Assembly (NCBI RefSeq): GCF_013055795.1
Contig: NZ_JABETO010000017.1
Location: 75,931-137,559, forward strand
Reading direction: 5' to 3'
DNA from: Streptomyces sp. I05A-00742
GTDB lineage: Bacteria > Actinomycetota > Actinomycetes > Streptomycetales > Streptomycetaceae
Length of the DNA: 61,629 nt
In this document: positions 43,909 to 52,290 of the stretch, in pieces
Numbering within the stretch: the stretch's first letter is position 1
How the letters are laid out: the number at the start of each line of letters is the position of its first letter
The notes under the pieces: model-generated
Told to the model about the DNA's origin: nothing
The model's input: the letters and a program-made list of their open reading frames with translations, nothing else
Databases searched by the model: none
Position numbers and translations under genes: made by a program

Positions 43909-45465
43909 TCAAGAGCCATCGGACCCTGCCCGGCCCCCGGCGGACCCGCCGGACGCCAGCACCGTCTCCACCGTGTCCGCCTCCTCCGGCCGCTTGTCCT
44001 CGCGGTACCGGACCACCCGCGCGAAGCGGAGCGCCACCCCCGCCGGGTAGCGGGTGGAGCGCTGGAGCCCGTCGTAGGCGATCTCGACGACCAGCTCCGG
44101 ACGGACCGTCACCACCCATCCGTCGTCGTGCACGGCCAGCGCGCCCAGACGCTCCGTCTGCCACTCCAGCATCGCGTCCGTCAGACCCTTGAACGTCTTG
44201 CCCAGCATGGCGAACGAGCCGTCCGGCCGGCGCGCGCCGAGGTGCAGGTTGGAGAGCCTGCCGGTGCGCCGGCCGTGCCCCCGTTCGACGGCCAGGACCA
44301 CCAGGTCGAGGGTGTGGACGGGCTTCACCTTCAGCCAGGAGGCGCCCCGCCGGCCCGCGCTGTACGGCGCGTCCAGGGCCTTGACGACCACGCCCTCGTG
44401 GCCGCGCCGCAGCACCTCCGCGGCGAACTCCCGGGCCGCCGCGCGGACCGCCGCGTCGGCCGGGTCCCCGGCCACCAGCCGCCGGACGCGCAGGAGTTCG
44501 GGAACCACCCGGGCCAGCTCCGCGTGGCGCCCGGCCGTGGTGAGGTCCAGCAGGTCGCGGCCGTCCACGGAGAGGACGTCGAAGAAGACCGGCGACAGGG
44601 GCAGGCCCGCGGCACCGGACCGGGTGCCCACCCGGCCGGCGACGTCCTGGAAGGGGTGCGGCCGGCCGTCGGCGTCCAGGGCGATCACCTCGCCGTCCAG
44701 CACGGCCGAGTCCACTGGCAACTCCAGGGCGGCGGAGGCCAGTTCGGGCAGTCGTCCGGTGATCTCGTCCAGGGTGCGGGTGAAGACCCGGACCTCGGAG
44801 CCGTCCCGGTGCACCTGGACGCGGATGCCGTCCAGCTTCTCCTCCACCGCGCACGGCCCGAGCCGGTCCAGCGCCTCGTCGACGTCCTTGGCCGTCTGCG
44901 CGAGCATCGGCAGCACCGGGCGCCCCACCCGCAGCCGGAACTCCGCCAGGGCCGCCGGGCCGTCCGCCAGCACGGCCCGGGCGACCGCGCCCAGCGAGCC
45001 GCCGAGCATCACCGCGCGCCGTACCGCGTCGGGCGGCGCGCCGGTCGCCGCCGCCAAGCCCTCGGCGGCCAGCGCGTCCAGGGCGCCCTGCCGCAGCTCG
45101 CCGCCGATCAGCCGGAGCAGGAAGTGCTGCTCCTCGGCGGTGGCCCGGGCCAGCAGCTCGTCCACCCGCCGCTTGCGCTCGCCCTGCGCGCCCTTGCCGG
45201 ACACCGCCGCGATCGCGGTGAGCGCGGCGTCCACCTCGGCGACCGTCAGGGACGGGACGGCCGCCGGGGCGGGCGGGTTCCGCAGCGTGCTCCAGCCGAT
45301 GCCGGTCCGGCGCTGCGGCAGCCGCCCCGCCAGGTAGGGGACGACGACCGGCGCCTCGTCCGGCTCCGCGTCCCGGAACAGCCCGGCCAGCAGCGCCACC
45401 TTCGCCGACCGCGAGCGCACCGCCGCCACCTCCGAGGACACCCGGGCGAGTCCGGCCAGCAGCAT
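43909..45465 (-). CDS. ligB: ATP-dependent DNA ligase, LigB type
   Basis: 518 residues. The N-terminal DNA-binding domain precedes the adenylation domain, whose nucleophile is Lys210 in EEKLDGIRVQVH; further motifs are TRTLDEITGRLP, LDGEVIALD, HEGVVVKALDAPY and SWLKVKP. Actinobacteria use NAD-dependent LigA for replication, and LigB is accessory, probably in repair. The ATG at 45465 gives the usual MLLAGLARVS start; a GTG at 45480 is possible. It is not linked to Ku or a polymerase domain gene here. Confidence 0.93.
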   Translation of the reverse strand: MLLAGLARVSSEVAAVRSRSAKVALLAGLFRDAEPDEAPVVVPYLAGRLPQRRTGIGWSTLRNPPAPAAVPSLTVAEVDAALTAIAAVSGKGAQGERKRRVDELLARATAEEQHFLLRLIGGELRQGALDALAAEGLAAATGAPPDAVRRAVMLGGSLGAVARAVLADGPAALAEFRLRVGRPVLPMLAQTAKDVDEALDRLGPCAVEEKLDGIRVQVHRDGSEVRVFTRTLDEITGRLPELASAALELPVDSAVLDGEVIALDADGRPHPFQDVAGRVGTRSGAAGLPLSPVFFDVLSVDGRDLLDLTTAGRHAELARVVPELLRVRRLVAGDPADAAVRAAAREFAAEVLRRGHEGVVVKALDAPYSAGRRGASWLKVKPVHTLDLVVLAVERGHGRRTGRLSNLHLGARRPDGSFAMLGKTFKGLTDAMLEWQTERLGALAVHDDGWVVTVRPELVVEIAYDGLQRSTRYPAGVALRFARVVRYREDKRPEEADTVETVLASGGSAGGRAGSDGS

Positions 45466-45507
45466 GCCCCCATCGTGCACCGGGACGGACCGGCGCGCAG
45501 TCCGGGC

Positions 45508-47121
45508 TCAGGCGCCGTGCCGCGCCCAGAAGCCGCAGTGGTGCGCCGCGCCCAGGTCCAGCGGCCGCGTCCCTCCGGCGCCGGGGGCCAGGGAGAGCAC
45601 CCGGGGCGCCCGGCCGCCGAACCGCGGCCACTCCGGGCCCGGGACGTCGGTGCGCGCGAACCGCGTCCACGCGTCCGTCATCCGCTCCGACAGTGCCCGC
45701 TGGCCCGCCGTGAACGGCGCCGGGACGTCGAAGAGGTACGGCAGCTCGAAGGCGTGCGCCGCCCCGTACGGCAGCTCGGGGACGGTGGGCAGGCCGAAGA
45801 CGTTCGGCGCCTTCGGGTCGGCGAACTCGTACCCGTACACCGGCACCCGGGCGGCCAGCGCCCGGTCCGCCCGCAGCGAGGTGCAGGTCCACGAGCGGTC
45901 GGTGAGGACCGCGGCCCAGGCGGCGGCGGGCGTCCGGTACGCGCGGGCCGGGTAGCGGCGTTCGACGGCGGCGGCCGCGTCCCCGAAGGAGGCGCGCAGC
46001 CGCGCGCGGTAGTCCGTCACATCGCGGACGGGGAACCGGGCGAACGCCTGGGCGACGAAATAGCGCATCTCGTCGTGGTTGGTGCCCTGGACCATCGGCA
46101 TCCGGTGGAAGCGGCCCTTCTCCAGGGCCCGACCGGGCTCCTCGCGCAGCTGCCCGTTGCCGTACGCGACGAACGAGAACGCCCGCATCAGCTCCGGCGT
46201 CGCCAGCTTCCGCAGCGGCAGGGCCCGCAGACAGCGCAGCGCCTCGACCCGGCGCCCGCAGCCCAGCCGGCGCGCGGCCTCGCCCCCGGCGGCCAGGACG
46301 TCGCGCTCCCTCGCCCACGGGGACCAGGCCTTCTCCGCCGGGTCCACGGCACCCTTCGGCATGCTCGTCATGCACGAACCGCTCTGCAGCACGGCCCGCT
46401 GGAAGAGTCCGGCGCCCTTGGGCGAGACCAGCTGCGCACAGGTGCTCAGCGCGCCCGCCGACTCCCCGAAGAGGGTGACCCGGTGCGGGTCGCCGCCGAA
46501 GCGCCGCGCGTTGGCCCGCACCCAGCGCAGGGCCGCCTGCTGGTCGGCGAGGGTGAAGTCCGGGGCGCCGCCCAGCTCCGCGTGGCCGAAGAGACCGAAG
46601 ACCCCCAGCCGGTAGTTGACGGTCACGACCACCGCGCCGCCGCGCGTCGCCAGCCGCCCGGCTTTGTAGTCACCGGCCGTGCCGGCGACGAAGGCGCCGC
46701 CGTGCAGCCAGACCATCACGGGCCGGCCACCGCCCGGCGCCCTCCCGGCGGGCCGGGTGACGTTCAGGTGGAGGCAGTCCTCGGATCCGACGGCCGCGCC
46801 GGTCGCCAGATCCGCCTGCGCGCAGCGCGGCCCGGGCGCGCCGGCGTCCCGAACGCCGCGCCACGGGCGCATCGGCACGGGGGCGTGCCAGCGCAGGGCA
46901 CCGGTCGGCGGCTGGGCGTAGGGGATGCCTTCGAACGTCTCGTACGCCCCGTGCGCGCGCCCCCGGACCGCGCCCCGGTCGGTGTGGACGACCGGCGACG
47001 AGTGGCGGGGGGCGGCGTCCGCCGGGGCCGGGACGAGGGCGAGCAGAGTGGCGAGCAGGGCCACCAGGACGGGAGCGCGCAGCGCTCCGCCCCGGCGGCC
47101 GAAGGGTCGGGAATGCGGCAT
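45508..47121 (-). CDS. Secreted type-B carboxylesterase
   Basis: 537 residues. A signal peptide (APVLVALLATLLALVPAPAD, about 16-35) leads to the carboxylesterase/lipase fold: EDCLHLNVTRP, WLHGGAFVAGT oxyanion region, nucleophile Ser221 in FGESAGALS, and GTNHDEMRYF. The catalytic His lies in the PYGAAHAFELPYLF segment. It would hydrolyse carboxylic esters outside the cell. GAGGAGCG precedes the ATG at 47121. It is 42 bases downstream-facing towards ligB but probably separately transcribed. Confidence 0.92.
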   Translation of the reverse strand: MPHSRPFGRRGGALRAPVLVALLATLLALVPAPADAAPRHSSPVVHTDRGAVRGRAHGAYETFEGIPYAQPPTGALRWHAPVPMRPWRGVRDAGAPGPRCAQADLATGAAVGSEDCLHLNVTRPAGRAPGGGRPVMVWLHGGAFVAGTAGDYKAGRLATRGGAVVVTVNYRLGVFGLFGHAELGGAPDFTLADQQAALRWVRANARRFGGDPHRVTLFGESAGALSTCAQLVSPKGAGLFQRAVLQSGSCMTSMPKGAVDPAEKAWSPWARERDVLAAGGEAARRLGCGRRVEALRCLRALPLRKLATPELMRAFSFVAYGNGQLREEPGRALEKGRFHRMPMVQGTNHDEMRYFVAQAFARFPVRDVTDYRARLRASFGDAAAAVERRYPARAYRTPAAAWAAVLTDRSWTCTSLRADRALAARVPVYGYEFADPKAPNVFGLPTVPELPYGAAHAFELPYLFDVPAPFTAGQRALSERMTDAWTRFARTDVPGPEWPRFGGRAPRVLSLAPGAGGTRPLDLGAAHHCGFWARHGA

Positions 47122-47340
47122 GCTGACGCTCCTCGGGCGGTAGTGGGCACCGTGCTCGTCCGGTCTCTGTCGGTGCCTCAGCGGCCGCGGGCGGAACATC
47201 GTCCGATCGGCATCCGATCAGTTTTCTCTGACATGGATGCCCCGCACACCGCGTCCCTCACTTCACGGGAGCGCCAATGGGCCGCGGGTGACGGCCCGGC
47301 ATCGCGATTCCCGGAGGAACCCGCCCGGAACGGACGTCCC

Positions 47341-47452
47341 CCGGAGAGCCCCTGACCCGGAGAGCCCCTGACCCGGAGAGCCCCTGACCCGGAGAGCCCC
47401 TGACCCGGAGAGCCCCTGGCCCGGAAGGGCGCTAACCCGGAGCGGCCGTCAC
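47341..47452. repeat. Tandem 16-bp repeats across the stop of the FtsW/RodA gene
   Basis: CCGGAGAGCCCCTGAC is repeated at 47341, 47357, 47373, 47389 and 47405 (last copy with one change), then two diverged 16-base units to 47452. The TAG stop of the minus-strand FtsW/RodA gene (47432-47434) lies in the sixth unit. Confidence 0.9.
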
Positions 47453-48844
47453 CCGTTCCCGCCCCGCCGCGTCGCTGATCCTCAGCAACAGCGCGATCAT
47501 CAGCCAGTTGGCGACCAGCGAGGAGCCGCCCTTGGCGAGGAAGGGCAGGGCCTTGCCGGTCAGCGGGATGAGCCCGAGGACGCCCCCGGCCACCACGAAC
47601 ACCTGGAGCGCGAGCGCCGCCGCCAGCCCCACGGCCAGCAGCTTGCCGAACGGGTCGCGCGAGCGCAGGGCCGTGCTCAGCCCGCGCTGCACCAGCAGCG
47701 CGTAGACCAGCAGCACCGCCATCACCCCGGCGAGCCCCAGCTCCTCGCCGACCGTGGTGAGGATGAAGTCGCTGCGGCCGGCGAAGCCGATCAGCTCCGG
47801 GTGGCCCAGGCCCAGGCCGGTGCCGGAGAGCCCTCCGCTGCCGAATCCGAAGAGGGCCTGCGCGGCCTGGTCGGAGATCAGGCCGGGGGGCCGCTGGTCC
47901 TTGGGCAGGTAGATGTCGAAGGGGTGCAGCCAGGCGACGATACGGCCCTTGACGTGCTGTTCCGTCGAGCCGACGGCAGCGGCTCCCACCACGGCCATCA
48001 GCAGCCCGCAGAGCACCCAGCTGGTGCGCTCGGTGGCCGCGTAGAGCATCACCACGAACAGCCCGAAGAAGATCAGGGAGGTGCCGAGGTCCCGTTCCAG
48101 CACCAGGACGAGCAGGCTCAGTACCCACACCGCGAGGATGGGGGCGAGCTGCCGGCCGGGCGGGAGGCGGAAGCCGAGGACCTTGCGGCCGGTGAGGGCG
48201 AGGGCGTCGCGGTGGGCGACCAGGTAGCCCGCGAAGAAGATCGCGATCATGGTCTTGACGAACTCGCCGGGCTGGAAGGACAGCGGCCCCAGGAAGATCC
48301 ACCGCTTGGCGCCGTAGGTGTCGCCGGGGAAGGCCGCGGGGGCCATCAGCAGGATCAGGGCCACGGCCATGGTCAGGTAGATGTACCGCTGGAGCCACCG
48401 GTGGTCCCGCAGCACCACGAGGACGCCGACGCACACCCCGACGCCGATGACCGTCCACAGCAGCTGGCCGGAGGCGGTGCCGGGGGAGTTGTAGCGTGCC
48501 GCGTAGGCGTGGTCCAGCCGGAACAGCAGCACCAGGCCGAGCCCCGAGAGCAGGGTGGCGAGCGGCAGGATCAGCGGGTCGGCGTGGGGGGCCCAGCGGC
48601 GCAGCACGAGGTGCGGCACCAGGGCCAGGCAGACCATGGAGCCGGCGAAGCCCGGCAGGCCCTCGGGGATCTCGCCGGTGGTCGCCAGGCCGGCGTACAG
48701 GTAGCCGAAGACACTGATCACGACGGCGAGGCATTGCAGCACCGCCTCGTACAGGCGGCGCGGTTCCCGCACGGCCGGTGGCTCGGCGGGTGCCCCGCTG
48801 CCGTCGTCCTCGACGCGTACGGGTTCCACAGTCACACCCGTCAT
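47432..48844 (-). CDS. FtsW/RodA/SpoVE-family (SEDS) membrane protein
   Basis: 470 residues with about 12 helices. SEDS landmarks are GAKRWIFLGPLSFQPGEFVK, ERDLGTSLIFFGLFVVMLYA, RSDFILTTVGEELGLAG and GKALPFLAKGGSSLVANW. These glycosyltransferases polymerise lipid II into peptidoglycan with a partner class B PBP; no PBP gene is adjacent, so whether it serves division, elongation or sporulation is open. The start is the ATG at 48844, and a palindrome lies 37 bases upstream. The 3' end lies in tandem repeats. Confidence 0.92.
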   Translation of the reverse strand: MTGVTVEPVRVEDDGSGAPAEPPAVREPRRLYEAVLQCLAVVISVFGYLYAGLATTGEIPEGLPGFAGSMVCLALVPHLVLRRWAPHADPLILPLATLLSGLGLVLLFRLDHAYAARYNSPGTASGQLLWTVIGVGVCVGVLVVLRDHRWLQRYIYLTMAVALILLMAPAAFPGDTYGAKRWIFLGPLSFQPGEFVKTMIAIFFAGYLVAHRDALALTGRKVLGFRLPPGRQLAPILAVWVLSLLVLVLERDLGTSLIFFGLFVVMLYAATERTSWVLCGLLMAVVGAAAVGSTEQHVKGRIVAWLHPFDIYLPKDQRPPGLISDQAAQALFGFGSGGLSGTGLGLGHPELIGFAGRSDFILTTVGEELGLAGVMAVLLVYALLVQRGLSTALRSRDPFGKLLAVGLAAALALQVFVVAGGVLGLIPLTGKALPFLAKGGSSLVANWLMIALLLRISDAAGRERVTAAPG

Positions 48845-48880
48845 GATGATCGGCCCCCGCCGGGGAAAACCCGGGAGGCC

Positions 48881-48894
48881 CGAAGAATTCTTCG
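48881..48894. promoter_or_regulatory. Perfect palindrome upstream of the SEDS gene
   Basis: CGAAGAATTCTTCG, 14 bases, lies 37 bases before the ATG. It is a candidate operator. The remainder of 48895-49145 shows no gene. Confidence 0.4.
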
Positions 48895-49145
48895 CAATCC
48901 GGTGACTCCCGTCCCATCCTCGACATTCGCTATGTGCACGCCACCAGCGTCACATATCCGACAAGGAGGACTGGTCTCCGGCGCTCCGTGGTAGCCCTGC
49001 GTCATGATCGGGTCGCCCATGGTCGTCCCCGGCGCCGTAAGCGGGCCGGGGACGGTGCCGGTCGACCACCCGGCGGTGCGCTATCCCGCGGCCGCCAGTC
49101 AGGGCCCGTGCGACGGGCCCCTCGCAGCAGGACGGAGAGTGGTTC

Positions 49146-49499
49146 ATGAGCAAGCGCCAGAAGGGCCGCAGACACCGCAGCGTCAACCGCACACCGCGGC
49201 CGGTCGGCGGACCGCGCCGCCCGCACGCCCGGCCGGTGGCCGTCCCGGGAGGTGTTCCGGATGCCCCGGACGCCGTCCCCGGCCTGGGCCGGCACGAGGC
49301 CAGGACCTGGGACCGGCTGCGCTCCTACGGGGCGGGCGGCGCGTCCGTCGACGAGCTGTGCGCGGCGGTGGGCTACCAGCCCCGCACCATCCTCAAACAC
49401 GTCAATGGGCTGGCCGGGCAGGGCCTGGCGGAGCTGCGCGGCGACCGCTGGTACGCGCGGGCCGGTGACGGGGCGCTGGCCGTCGCGCAGGGCGGCTGA
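49146..49499 (+). CDS. Small winged-helix-like protein with a basic N terminus
   Basis: 117 residues. The first 40 are Arg/Pro-rich and probably disordered. Then TWDRLRSYGAGGASVDELCA and VGYQPRTILKHVNGLAGQGL form a helix-turn-helix of MarR-like or replication-helper type, followed by a wing RGDRWYA. It likely binds nucleic acid. CGGAGAG precedes the ATG. Function unknown. Confidence 0.7.
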   Translation: MSKRQKGRRHRSVNRTPRPVGGPRRPHARPVAVPGGVPDAPDAVPGLGRHEARTWDRLRSYGAGGASVDELCAAVGYQPRTILKHVNGLAGQGLAELRGDRWYARAGDGALAVAQGG

Positions 49500-49619
49500 C
49501 GCCCGGGTCCGGGCGGCCGGCTCCGTGCGGGGGCAGGGCGCGGGTCGGGGGGCCCGTTCTCCCGCGTCGTTCCCCGCCTCGTTCAGCCGCTTCGTTCATC
49601 CGGGCGGGTGAATACCCGT

Positions 49620-49641
49620 GATCTCATGCGGTGTTGAGATC
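49620..49641. promoter_or_regulatory. Inverted repeat before a small gene
   Basis: GATCTCA and TGAGATC are separated by 8 bases, ending 21 bases before the ATG at 49663. A candidate repressor site over the promoter. Confidence 0.35.
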
Positions 49642-49662
49642 CGATGATCTACTGTCGCCCGC

Positions 49663-49884
49663 ATGCCCGACATGGATGAGATCATCGGACGGATCCGCCG
49701 TGACATGGACTCACAACTGCGCAAACGAGCCCGCCGGGCGCTCGGCGACGGGGTGGACCGGGGCGGCTGGGCCGCCGGGCCTGGTGCGACCTCGCCGGGC
49801 GCCGGAGCGCCCCCGGCGGCCGGGGACGCGGCGCCGGTTCCGGCCGGTGAGGGGTCGAGCTCCGCGGGGGCTCTCGCGCGGTGA
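49663..49884 (+). CDS. Small hypothetical protein with a charged helix
   Basis: 73 residues: an N-terminal charged helix (MDEIIGRIRRDMDSQLRKRA) followed by a Gly/Ala/Pro-rich tail. No membrane segment or known motif. The upstream sequence lacks a clear ribosome site, so the start is uncertain. Two GC hairpins follow. Confidence 0.5.
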   Translation: MPDMDEIIGRIRRDMDSQLRKRARRALGDGVDRGGWAAGPGATSPGAGAPPAAGDAAPVPAGEGSSSAGALAR

Positions 49885-49932
49885 CCGCGGGGCGTGCGGT
49901 GCCCGTGGTGTCCGGTGCGGTGTCCGGTACAT

Positions 49933-49993
49933 CCGTACGGCCGCCTCGCGGGGCGGCCGTACGGGCCCTGCCCCGCGGGATCCGCGGGGCAGG
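49933..49993. terminator. Twin hairpins between converging genes
   Basis: Stem 1: CCGTACGGCCGCC / GGCGGCCGTACGG (49933-49964). Stem 2: CCTGCCCCGCGG / CCGCGGGGCAGG (49967-49993). Both are perfect and lie between the small gene and the SPW gene. Confidence 0.82.
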
Positions 49994-50003
49994 TGCCGCA
50001 CCG

Positions 50004-50441
50004 TCAGCGCCGGGCGCGGGCCCGGCTCATGCCCATGCCCGCGAGGGCGAGGGCGACCACGCAGCAGACGGCACCCACGATGACATTGCTGACGTTGGCG
50101 CCGGTGGTGAAGGGCTGACCGGACACGACCCAGGGCGAGATGATCGTCCAGACGCCGATGGCAAGGGCTGCCCAGCTCATGGCGTGCGTGCGTTCGTATG
50201 CCGATCCGAAGCCGCCGACCAGGGCGGCGAAGGCGACACCAGTGATCAGGTTGTTGGCGGTCAGGGTGGAGAAGCCGTTGAAGCCGACGATCCAGGGTGA
50301 GGCGGCCAGGTAGACGCCGCACAGCAGGGCGAGGGCCTCGACAGCCTGGGCGGCGGGCATCGCCGTCGTCTCCTCGGAGTGGGCGCGGAGCGCCATGATG
50401 TCCGGGTGCTGGTCGATCCGGGGTGACGTAGGGGCGGTCAC
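50004..50441 (-). CDS. SPW repeat membrane protein
   Basis: 145 residues with four hydrophobic helices and two SPW motifs, AASPWIVGF and ISPWVVSG, about 54 residues apart, defining the SPW family. Function is unknown; it is a small integral membrane protein. The GTG at 50441 sits 8 bases after AAGGAAG; another GTG 9 bases upstream touches the site and is less likely. An inverted repeat TTCACC / GGTGAA lies upstream. Confidence 0.85.
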   Translation of the reverse strand: MTAPTSPRIDQHPDIMALRAHSEETTAMPAAQAVEALALLCGVYLAASPWIVGFNGFSTLTANNLITGVAFAALVGGFGSAYERTHAMSWAALAIGVWTIISPWVVSGQPFTTGANVSNVIVGAVCCVVALALAGMGMSRARARR

Positions 50442-50507
50442 GTCAGCCACCTTCCTTCCCAAACGAGGATTCGGACCTTCTAGTAGTTTAACCACATTGG
50501 TCGCATG

Positions 50508-50527
50508 TTCACCTGAAAGAGGGTGAA
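50508..50527. promoter_or_regulatory. Inverted repeat upstream of the SPW gene
   Basis: TTCACC (50508-50513) and GGTGAA (50522-50527) with an 8-base spacer. Downstream on the minus strand GTGAAC and TAAACT 16 bases apart could form the promoter, so the repeat would overlap its upstream edge. Confidence 0.35.
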
Positions 50528-50650
50528 TAGTCCGTTCTGATGACATCTGCTGCGGCGGGGGCGTACCGGACTGATGTACGGGGAAGGCATGCCTTCCGGG
50601 GCCCGCGCCCCGCGAGCCCACAGACGGCACCTCAGGGGGAGGTTCCACCC

Positions 50651-50830
50651 ATGGAGAACCCCACAGGGCAGGAAGAGCGGGTTCAGCCCCGCATACCGGT
50701 CCTCGGAGACACCTCGACGGGCCCCGTGTCCACCGGCCCGCCCACCCGGCGCGCCGCGCCGCGCGGCGAACCCGACGCACTCGGCGACGAGGACGATCCG
50801 GAGCCGCACATCATCCGCGGCACGGACTGA
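50651..50830 (+). CDS. Small hydrophilic hypothetical protein
   Basis: 59 residues, Pro/Gly/Asp/Glu-rich and probably disordered, ending DDPEPHIIRGTD. GGGGGAGG precedes the ATG by 7 bases, a strong site that supports translation. It is of a type common in Streptomyces; function unknown. Confidence 0.6.
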   Translation: MENPTGQEERVQPRIPVLGDTSTGPVSTGPPTRRAAPRGEPDALGDEDDPEPHIIRGTD

Positions 50831-50960
50831 CCGGCCCGGCGGTCCCGCCCGCCCGGGGCCCGTCACCCTCGGACCCCGGGAAGGCAACGCTCACGGGACG
50901 TTTCCCGGCCGGAAAGATCCCCGTGGCCCGTGGCACGCCCGGATCGCGCACAACACCGGT

Positions 50961-52100
50961 ATGCGTGTCGCCATCGTCACCGAATCGTTTCCCCCGGACG
51001 TCAACGGCATCTCCCACCACGCCTGGCAGACCGCCCGGCACCTGGAGCTCGGCGGCCACGAGCCACTGGTCGTCGCGCCCTCCGCCCCGCCCGTCCGGTG
51101 CGACGGCGGCACGCCGGACGAAGGGCGCCGCCCGGTCGTCCACGTCCCCACACTGCCGCTGCCGGGACGTCCCGCCCTCCGTTACCCGCTGCCGGGTGGG
51201 CGGCTGACGAGGGCGCTGGCCGCCCACCGCCCCCACATCGTCCACCTGACGGCCCCGGCGGTGCTCGGCGCGCGCGCCCTGGCTGCGGCCGCCCGGCTCG
51301 GCGTCCCCGCGGTGGCCGTCCACCTGGGTCCCGCGCCCGGCCGCGGCACGGTCCGGCGCGGTGCCGCGGAGGCCGCCTGGCGGCGGGCCCGCGCCCTGCA
51401 CCACGCCGTCGACCGCACCCTCGCGCCGTCCACGGAGGCCGTCCGCGCGCTGGCGGACCACGGGGTGCCGGGGGCCCTCCTGTGGCCGCCCGGGGTGGAC
51501 ACCGGGCGCTTCCACCCCGGCCGCCGCGACCTCGAACTGCGGCGCGCGCTGGCGCCCGGCGGCGAGTTGATCGTCGGGTACGCCGGCCGGCTCGTGCCCG
51601 CGAAGCGGCTGGACCTCCTGGCTCCCCTGTGCGTCCTGCCCGGGGTGCGGGTGGTGCTGGCGGGTGACGGCCCGTCCGCCCCCGCCCTGCGGGCGGCGCT
51701 GCCCGGCGCCCGCTTCCTCGGCTGCCGCAGGGGCGACGACCTCGCCCGGATCCTCGCCTCCCTGGACGTCTTCGTCCACCCCGGCCGCCGGGAGGGCTTC
51801 TGCCACACCGTCCAGGAGGCCCTGGCCAGCGGCGTGCCCGTCGTCGCACCGGCGGCCGGCGGTCCGCTCGACCTCGTCGGCCACGGCCGTACCGGCCTGC
51901 TCGTCCGCCCCGACGACGCGAGCGCGCTCGTCGAGGCGGTGCAGACGATGGAGGCGCGGCGCCGGCAGCGGGTGGAGTACGGGCTGGCCGCGCGGTCGTC
52001 CGTGCTCGGGCGTACGTGGCAGGTGGCGGTGGGCGAACTGGTCGGCCACTACCGGGAGGTGGTCGGGCGGGCCGCGCGGGTGGGGATGGGGTGGGAGTGA
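50961..52100 (+). CDS. GT4-family glycosyltransferase
   Basis: 379 residues, GT-B fold. The acceptor-side opening is VAIVTESFPPDVNGISHHAW; the donor-side half shows VGYAGRLVPAKRLDLL, DVFVHPGRREGFCHTVQEAL and a sugar-nucleotide-binding E-x7-E-like pattern there. It resembles mannosyltransferases of the MgtA/PimB group, transferring from a GDP-sugar to lipid or polysaccharide, but acceptor identity is unknown. It begins with an ATG lacking a strong site. Confidence 0.87.
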   Translation: MRVAIVTESFPPDVNGISHHAWQTARHLELGGHEPLVVAPSAPPVRCDGGTPDEGRRPVVHVPTLPLPGRPALRYPLPGGRLTRALAAHRPHIVHLTAPAVLGARALAAAARLGVPAVAVHLGPAPGRGTVRRGAAEAAWRRARALHHAVDRTLAPSTEAVRALADHGVPGALLWPPGVDTGRFHPGRRDLELRRALAPGGELIVGYAGRLVPAKRLDLLAPLCVLPGVRVVLAGDGPSAPALRAALPGARFLGCRRGDDLARILASLDVFVHPGRREGFCHTVQEALASGVPVVAPAAGGPLDLVGHGRTGLLVRPDDASALVEAVQTMEARRRQRVEYGLAARSSVLGRTWQVAVGELVGHYREVVGRAARVGMGWE

Positions 52101-52171
52101 GGGTGCGACGGTCGGATGGCTCCGGTTGTGGCGGCGTGCGGCATTCCGGCAGGTGCCCACACGGGGAGGGG

Positions 52172-52290
52172 TGCCCCGGCCCCTCCCCCAGAGGGGGCAC
52201 CCCCATTTCACCGTTTCTGCGGGGGCCGCGCCCCCGCACCCCCCGAGACCGCGCTCCGCGCGGTTGTCCTCAAACGCCGGACGGGCTGAG
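52172..52290. repeat. Intergenic nested palindrome, copy C (half)
   Basis: Carries the left outer arm TTTCACCGTTTC, GC-rich small hairpins and the inner arm TCCTCAAACGCCGGACGGGC. The right half is absent. The pxpC stop (52270-52272) lies inside it, so the last codons of pxpC come from repeat sequence. Confidence 0.75.

Noticed and set aside
43066..47355. A 1429-codon open frame on the plus strand opposite the hydrolase, ligase and esterase genes
   Set aside because: It is antisense to three well-supported genes, lacks domains and a ribosome site, and is a product of GC-rich codon bias.
47341..47452. Possible CRISPR or iteron origin
   Set aside because: No spacers, no replication gene, and the units lie across a stop codon.
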